Origin: UBA12068 sp038318455
GTDB lineage: Bacteria > Patescibacteriota > Minisyncoccia > Moranbacterales > GWC2-37-73
Assembly (NCBI GenBank): GCA_038318455.1
Contig: JBBQCF010000048.1
Span: 1-6,056, forward strand
Reading direction: 5' to 3'
Length of the DNA: 6,056 nucleotides
Numbering within the stretch: the stretch's first letter is position 1; the number at the start of each line of letters is the position of its first letter. Below, in pieces: positions 4,427-6,056 of the stretch. The notes under the pieces were generated by a model. The model made no database searches. It was not told where the DNA came from and worked only from the letters and a program-made list of their open reading frames with translations. Both the position numbers and the translations under genes were made by a program.

Positions 4427-5895
4427 CTTGAAACCTCCTTTCTTTTCTTTTTTCCAAATGAACCTATAGTATTCAGATTTTTTTCAGTAATATGTCTTAA
4501 TGCATGAAGGTATAGCCAATATTCTCTTGAAAAAAGAATTAGCCAGAACAGTAGCAGCAAAAGCAAAATCAAGGAAATAGTTCCAAGCTTACTGATGATG
4601 TCAGGATAGGAGAGTATGATGCCACCGCCAAGATTGATTAGTGGTGCTACCGCAATAACAAATGATTGTTCTTTGCTAAGAGTGTATTTATCAAAGTCAA
4701 CAGAAAGTTGCAATTTGTAATTTCCTTGCTTGGTAAAATTGGGAATAAAAATATTTCGTTGAATTATCATGTTGTCTTGCAGTTCTTCATCTTGAGAAAA
4801 GTTTAAAATTTCTTTTCCATTTTGGTCGAATATCTTGTAGCTTATTTTTGCTTTAGCGTTTTTTATTTTTGAATCATACAATTCAATTTTGATGAATGTT
4901 GGCAAATCTTTTCCTTGAAAAACAGCTTCTTTTTCTAGTGTTAATGTGTAATCAAATGGAAATGCGGATATTGTTTCTGGTGTTTGATTTTCTATAGGGG
5001 TGATTATTTTTTCAGGAACTATTGGTTGAGTTGGGATAACTGGTTGCCCCGCGGGTTGTTTTTTCTTGTTGGTAATTTTATTATCGTCATTATTATTTGA
5101 TAAATAAGCTATATTAAAATTCATGAATGTTGAAACTGAAATTGTTTCATCGAGTGGATCTATCGCCGTGACGTAAATAGTGTGTGTTCCTGGTGAAATA
5201 TTAACAGGGGATAGCCAACTCCAATAGCCAACTTGATTGGCGCTAGTTTCAGCTATAATTTCTTGGGAGCTAGGGATAGAGATTTTTATGATAGCGTTAG
5301 CAATGTTTGTTGTTCCAGTAAAAAGCGGACGAAGTGTATCTCGTTCGTTCATATTATCAGCCTTACCATCGCTATTCACATCATAGGCAGAGATAGTTAT
5401 TTTTGGCAGCATTGCAGAGCCACAGACCTGGGGCGTTGAAATTATTATAGGATCAGAAATTGCAAAACCTGTTCCCATTTCGCCATGCGCAGTTATGATA
5501 TAGGAATATTGAGTGTTTAGATTCACAAAAGTGTCCTTGAAGTTGGAAAATGTTATTCCACTGGCCAGTATTGTTCCATCTCGAGTGATGCTATAGTTTT
5601 GAGAATTTAAATCACTTGGCCAACTAAGACTAACTTCTAGAACATTGTTCACACAGCTTGCTGTACCTGAAACAATTGGTTTTATTGGTGAATCTAAAAC
5701 CCTTGCAACAATAGTAACTGTTTCGTCTGCCAAAGCACTGAATTTGTGTTTAACATCCGAAAGTAAAAATTCAGGGCTATATATGACTGAAGATATTATA
5801 TAGAGGGAAAAAAGGGCAACAGAAAAAATAGCATGAACTTTGGCAATTTTTCTAAGGCGCCTTTGTTGAGTTTTTATTTTAGCTTTCTTTTTCAT
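4423..5895 (-). CDS. Membrane-anchored surface protein with FN3/Ig-like domains and EF-hand-like loop
   Basis: A 490-residue protein of unknown specific role. Order: a Lys/Arg-rich N-terminus (1-20); a first membrane helix at about 21-40 (uncleaved anchor or signal peptide); an FN3-like beta region at about 71-157 with C81 and C158, which could form a disulfide; an EF-hand/dockerin-like calcium loop at 172-184 (DVNSDGKADN, then E184); a bacterial Ig-like domain at about 187-262 with the characteristic pattern RPLFTGTT, GYWSW, SPGTHTIYVTAIDP; a Pro-rich linker at about 263-310; a third beta domain at about 314-414; a strong C-terminal helix at about 437-456; and a basic cytoplasmic tail ending GKKKRKEVSR. 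The domains between the helices should face outside. I chose the ATG at 5895. A TTG at 5913 would add six residues, but the TATAAT box lies inside that extension. It is the first gene of a two-gene operon with the small membrane protein. Adhesion, envelope or signalling roles are possible; none is shown. Confidence 0.85.
   Translation of the reverse strand: MKKKAKIKTQQRRLRKIAKVHAIFSVALFSLYIISSVIYSPEFLLSDVKHKFSALADETVTIVARVLDSPIKPIVSGTASCVNNVLEVSLSWPSDLNSQNYSITRDGTILASGITFSNFKDTFVNLNTQYSYIITAHGEMGTGFAISDPIIISTPQVCGSAMLPKITISAYDVNSDGKADNMNERDTLRPLFTGTTNIANAIIKISIPSSQEIIAETSANQVGYWSWLSPVNISPGTHTIYVTAIDPLDETISVSTFMNFNIAYLSNNNDDNKITNKKKQPAGQPVIPTQPIVPEKIITPIENQTPETISAFPFDYTLTLEKEAVFQGKDLPTFIKIELYDSKIKNAKAKISYKIFDQNGKEILNFSQDEELQDNMIIQRNIFIPNFTKQGNYKLQLSVDFDKYTLSKEQSFVIAVAPLINLGGGIILSYPDIISKLGTISLILLLLLLFWLILFSREYWLYLHALRHITEKNLNTIGSFGKKKRKEVSR
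4434..4440 (-). promoter_or_regulatory. Consensus Shine-Dalgarno of the small membrane protein
   Basis: Read on the minus strand, AAGGAGG lies seven bases before the ATG at 4426. It is embedded in the last codons of the upstream gene, where it encodes part of the basic tail (KKRKEV). It shows that the host uses canonical anti-Shine-Dalgarno pairing, in contrast to the first genes of the transcription units here. Confidence 0.9.
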
Positions 5896-5901
5896 TTCTA
5901 T

Positions 5902-5932
5902 ATTATACACCAAAAAATTAAATGTGTGTTAA
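5902..5932 (-). promoter_or_regulatory. Leaderless promoter of the surface-protein operon
   Basis: On the minus strand TTAACA (5932-5927, five of six -35 bases) is followed by a 19-base spacer and a perfect TATAAT (5907-5902). Exactly six bases separate this box from the ATG at 5895, so the expected transcription start coincides with the A of the start codon. There is also no Shine-Dalgarno, which is the signature of a leaderless message. The spacer is slightly longer than ideal. Confidence 0.7.
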
Positions 5933-5952
5933 TATCTGTTGGCTAAAAAATA

Positions 5953-5961
5953 TGATATAAT
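5953..5961 (+). promoter_or_regulatory. Extended -10 promoter for the plus-strand gene at the window end
   Basis: TGATATAAT (5953-5961) is a perfect extended -10 element (TGnTATAAT) 14 bases before the ATG at 5976. No good -35 lies at the usual distance, which extended -10 promoters tolerate. The start near 5968 would leave a leader of about eight bases with no Shine-Dalgarno. It sits back to back with the divergent surface-operon promoter. Confidence 0.55.
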
Positions 5962-5975
5962 GTAATAATAAAAAT

Positions 5976-6056
5976 ATGGAAAAAAATATCAAAAAAATAT
6001 TTCAAATATCAAAAAAATATTTTGCCATGCAAACTGTCATGTTTGCGATAGTTATG
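5976..6056 (+). CDS. N-terminal fragment of an unidentified protein, cut by window end
   Basis: An open frame from the ATG at 5976 runs without a stop to the last base, 27 codons: MEKNIKKIFQISKKYF, then AMQTVMFAIVM. A Lys-rich start followed by a hydrophobic stretch suggests the beginning of a signal peptide or membrane helix. Too little is present to name it. It is preceded by an extended -10 promoter and is divergent from the surface-protein operon, so it may be another envelope protein. The AT-rich composition makes chance open frames of this length common, which limits confidence. Confidence 0.5.
   Translation, partial: MEKNIKKIFQISKKYFAMQTVMFAIVM
5984..6022 (+). repeat. 19-bp tandem repeat at the start of the partial gene
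   Basis: AAATATCAAAAAAATATTT occurs at 5984-6002 and again at 6004-6022, separated by one base (period 20). Because 20 is not a multiple of three, the two copies are read in different frames and encode different but similarly basic peptides (NIKKIF and ISKKYF). This is seen directly; a recent duplication is the simple explanation. Confidence 0.75.

Noticed and set aside
5896..5913. TTG start adding six residues to the surface protein
   Set aside because: The added codons contain the TATAAT -10 box, so a transcript from that promoter would not include them.
1..6056. CRISPR array, insertion sequence, tRNA or rRNA
   Set aside because: No regularly spaced repeats, transposase-like frame, terminal inverted repeats or tRNA cloverleaf were seen. 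The short repeats found have periods of 8-20 bases without spacers.

Overview
The window comes from a small-genome, AT-rich bacterium using the standard genetic code: TGA is the stop of the 490-residue gene and no gene carries an in-frame TGA. The mixture of RNase Y, cofactor-independent phosphoglycerate mutase, one HU protein, and a membrane-anchored Ig-like/EF-hand surface protein next to a tiny membrane protein resembles Candidate Phyla Radiation (Patescibacteria, Parcubacteria-like) genomes. This placement is an inference from gene content and style; there is no rRNA or other phylogenetic marker to prove it.

Layout. A bidirectional terminator (6-33) lies just beyond the 3' end of gpmI (52-1617, minus), a complete phosphoglycerate mutase. 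A 379-bp gap separates gpmI from rny (1997-3517, plus), a complete ribonuclease Y. Two divergent promoters in this gap share essentially one -35 box, TTTGACAAA near 1709-1717. A 206-bp AT-rich gap with a long inverted repeat and a compact GCGAAGC hairpin follows rny, and then comes a HU-family DNA-binding protein (3724-4005, plus). A bidirectional terminator (4058-4082) separates HU from a convergent two-gene minus-strand operon: a 490-residue surface protein (4423-5895) translationally coupled through an ATGA overlap to a 106-residue three-helix membrane protein (4106-4426). A divergent intergenic region (5896-5975) carries two TATAAT boxes and leads into the beginning of a plus-strand reading frame cut off by the window end.

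How the genes fit together. gpmI acts in lower glycolysis, rny starts mRNA decay at the membrane, and HU compacts the nucleoid; all three are housekeeping genes. The head-to-head gpmI/rny pair ties a glycolytic enzyme to the principal mRNA-decay endonuclease at the promoter level. That is suggestive because RNase Y in Bacillus subtilis processes glycolytic operon mRNA and is reported to contact glycolytic enzymes. The minus-strand pair looks like a lineage-specific cell-surface module of unknown function. Its first gene seems to be transcribed without a leader, whereas the second has a textbook AAGGAGG ribosome-binding site.

No mobile element, CRISPR array, tRNA or rRNA was seen. The most unusual material is regulatory (shared -35, leaderless promoter, short tandem repeats at transcript starts) and the uncharacterised surface protein/small membrane protein pair.
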